This document shows positions 63,244-64,000 of a stretch of DNA of 64,000 nt, in pieces (positions within the stretch are counted from its first letter, which is position 1; each line of letters starts with the position of its first letter). A program made the translations under genes and the position numbers. The stretch is from positions 124,001 to 188,000 of the forward strand of contig JAXLXV010000013.1 of NCBI GenBank assembly GCA_046327745.1, in the 5' to 3' direction. Below the pieces are notes generated by a model. It was not told the origin of the DNA. It saw only the letters and a list, made by a program, of their open reading frames with translations, and did not search any database. The DNA comes from JABAQJ01 sp046327745. GTDB lineage: Bacteria > Gemmatimonadota > Gemmatimonadetes > Gemmatimonadales > Gemmatimonadaceae.

Positions 63244-63923
63244 GGCGCTCTCGCTCCGAACAGAATGGTTCCCAGGCGCACCATCGTCGCGCCTTCCTCT
63301 ACCGCCACCTCAAAGTCGTTCGACATGCCCATCGACAGCTCGGTCGCCGGGTGTCCGGCCTGCCGCAGCAATTCACACGCCCTACGCGCCCCGCCGAAGG
63401 TCTGCCGCAGAACCTCCTCGCGAGCGCCTAACGGTGCCATGGTCATGACCCCGACGACTTCCAACCCCTGCCGCTGACGTAGGCGGTCAGCCTCAGGCGC
63501 CAGCTCTGCCAGCGACCACCCGCCCTTGGTCTCCTCGCCCGACGTGTTGACCTGCATCAGCACGCGGTGCGCCTTCCCTCGCGCACGCCCGTCTTCGTCA
63601 ACCGCATCCGCCAAACGCGGACTGTCCAGCGAGTGCAGCATGACAAAATTCTCGAGGTGCTTCACCTTGTTTCGCTGCAAGTGCCCGATCAGGTGCCAAC
63701 GTACGGGCGCGACCACGTTCGGCATTTTCGCGATCGCTTCCTGCACCCGATTTTCGCCCACGTCCGCCAGCCCGCAGGCGAACGCCGCCTCCACCGCCTC
63801 CGCACCGTAGGTCTTGGTCACGGCCACAATGCGGACTGCGTGTCCACGCCCGCTTCGCGCTACACGGTCGGCGATTCGGTCCCGAACCTCAGCCACTCGT
63901 TGTTCGATGCCGGGAAAAGGCAT
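63240..63923 (-). CDS. yggS: PLP-homeostasis protein YggS/PLPBP
   Basis: A 227-residue single-domain fold-III PLP-binding protein. The PLP Lys is in IVAVTKTYGAE, with GENRVQEA, HLIGHLQRNK and SMGMSNDFEVAVEEGATMVRLG conserved. It buffers pyridoxal phosphate; it is not an active racemase. First gene of the long leftward run, with a promoter so close to the ATG that the message is predicted to be leaderless. Confidence 0.95.
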   Translation of the reverse strand: MPFPGIEQRVAEVRDRIADRVARSGRGHAVRIVAVTKTYGAEAVEAAFACGLADVGENRVQEAIAKMPNVVAPVRWHLIGHLQRNKVKHLENFVMLHSLDSPRLADAVDEDGRARGKAHRVLMQVNTSGEETKGGWSLAELAPEADRLRQRQGLEVVGVMTMAPLGAREEVLRQTFGGARRACELLRQAGHPATELSMGMSNDFEVAVEEGATMVRLGTILFGARAP

Positions 63924-63931
63924 AACATCAA

Positions 63932-63960
63932 ATTCTATCAGAAGTTACACACTGAATCAA
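63932..63960 (-). promoter_or_regulatory. Promoter of the yggS-to-chemosensory run
   Basis: On the minus strand, -35 TTGATT (63955-63960), a 17-base spacer and -10 TAGAAT (63932-63937). The -10 ends 8 bases before the yggS ATG at 63923, so transcription should begin within 0-2 bases of the start codon. The remaining bases to the window end hold nothing I recognise. Confidence 0.7.
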
Positions 63961-64000
63961 GCGAGTCCGTAGCAGGCAGAGCACCGTTCCGTTGCCGAAG

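Noticed and set aside
1..64000. Mobile elements, prophage or CRISPR
   Set aside because: No transposase or integrase motif, no terminal inverted repeats and no regularly spaced repeat array was seen on either strand.

Overview
The window is 64 kb of GC-rich bacterial chromosome, almost all of it coding and nearly all on the minus strand. Gene content is didermic: lipoproteins, an outer-membrane-barrel candidate, and a MurE with the DNPR motif expected for meso-diaminopimelate. Protein style, small operonic overlaps (ATGA, GTGA, TGATG) and the mix of genes suggest a Gemmatimonadota-like organism. This is inference from protein character, not a database result. I see no insertion sequence, prophage, CRISPR array or rRNA; there is one tRNA (Val, anticodon TAC).

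Layout from left to right. (1) 1-9860, minus: truncated comEC preceded by comFB, then (against the coordinates) miaB, mtaB, an outer-membrane-protein/lipoprotein pair, a lone EutN/CcmL-type microcompartment vertex protein, cdd, deoB and alr. Except for the comFB-comEC pair, these look like one operon read from a promoter beside alr. (2) 9908-14780: mazG (plus), then a DinB-fold protein and asnS (minus), then a plus-strand sensor kinase with a QseG-like lipoprotein. (3) 14777-22217, minus: ftsZ, an M23 peptidase, a VWA-like membrane protein, ftsY and recG. (4) 22521-36922, minus: a compact dcw cluster rsmH-ftsL-ftsI-murE-murF-mraY-murD-ftsW-murG-murC-ftsQ-ftsA, closed by an intrinsic terminator so that ftsZ is a separate unit. 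(5) 37091-38964: a secreted TPR protein and tRNA-Val. (6) 39050-63923, minus: an almost gap-free run. It starts with housekeeping genes (yggS, divIVA, a purine nucleoside phosphorylase, ileS, a DksA-like gene, lspA, rluD) and continues into a large unusual chemosensory locus.

The chemosensory locus (about 40.2-56.7 kb) is the most striking part. It has cheA, cheY, cheC, cheD, cheB and three cheW, but no MCP receptor and no cheR in view. Interleaved with overlapping reading frames are an MglA-type GTPase, three roadblock/LC7 proteins (MglB-like), two DUF4388 proteins that carry tandem 24-residue repeats matching the c-di-GMP-binding MshEN pattern, a 912-residue TPR protein, and a 596-residue protein with two DnaA-like AAA+ modules and no DnaA DNA-binding domain. 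My reading (inference) is a dedicated signalling machine that joins CheA/CheY phosphorelay, a small-GTPase polarity switch and possibly c-di-GMP input, most likely to control surface motility or type IV pili.

A second cross-window signal is a heptamer, CGTTAGG/CCTAACG, which recurs about 32 times by my count. It sits in several reading frames, in stop codons and in gaps, so it looks selected or maintained as DNA rather than as protein sequence.
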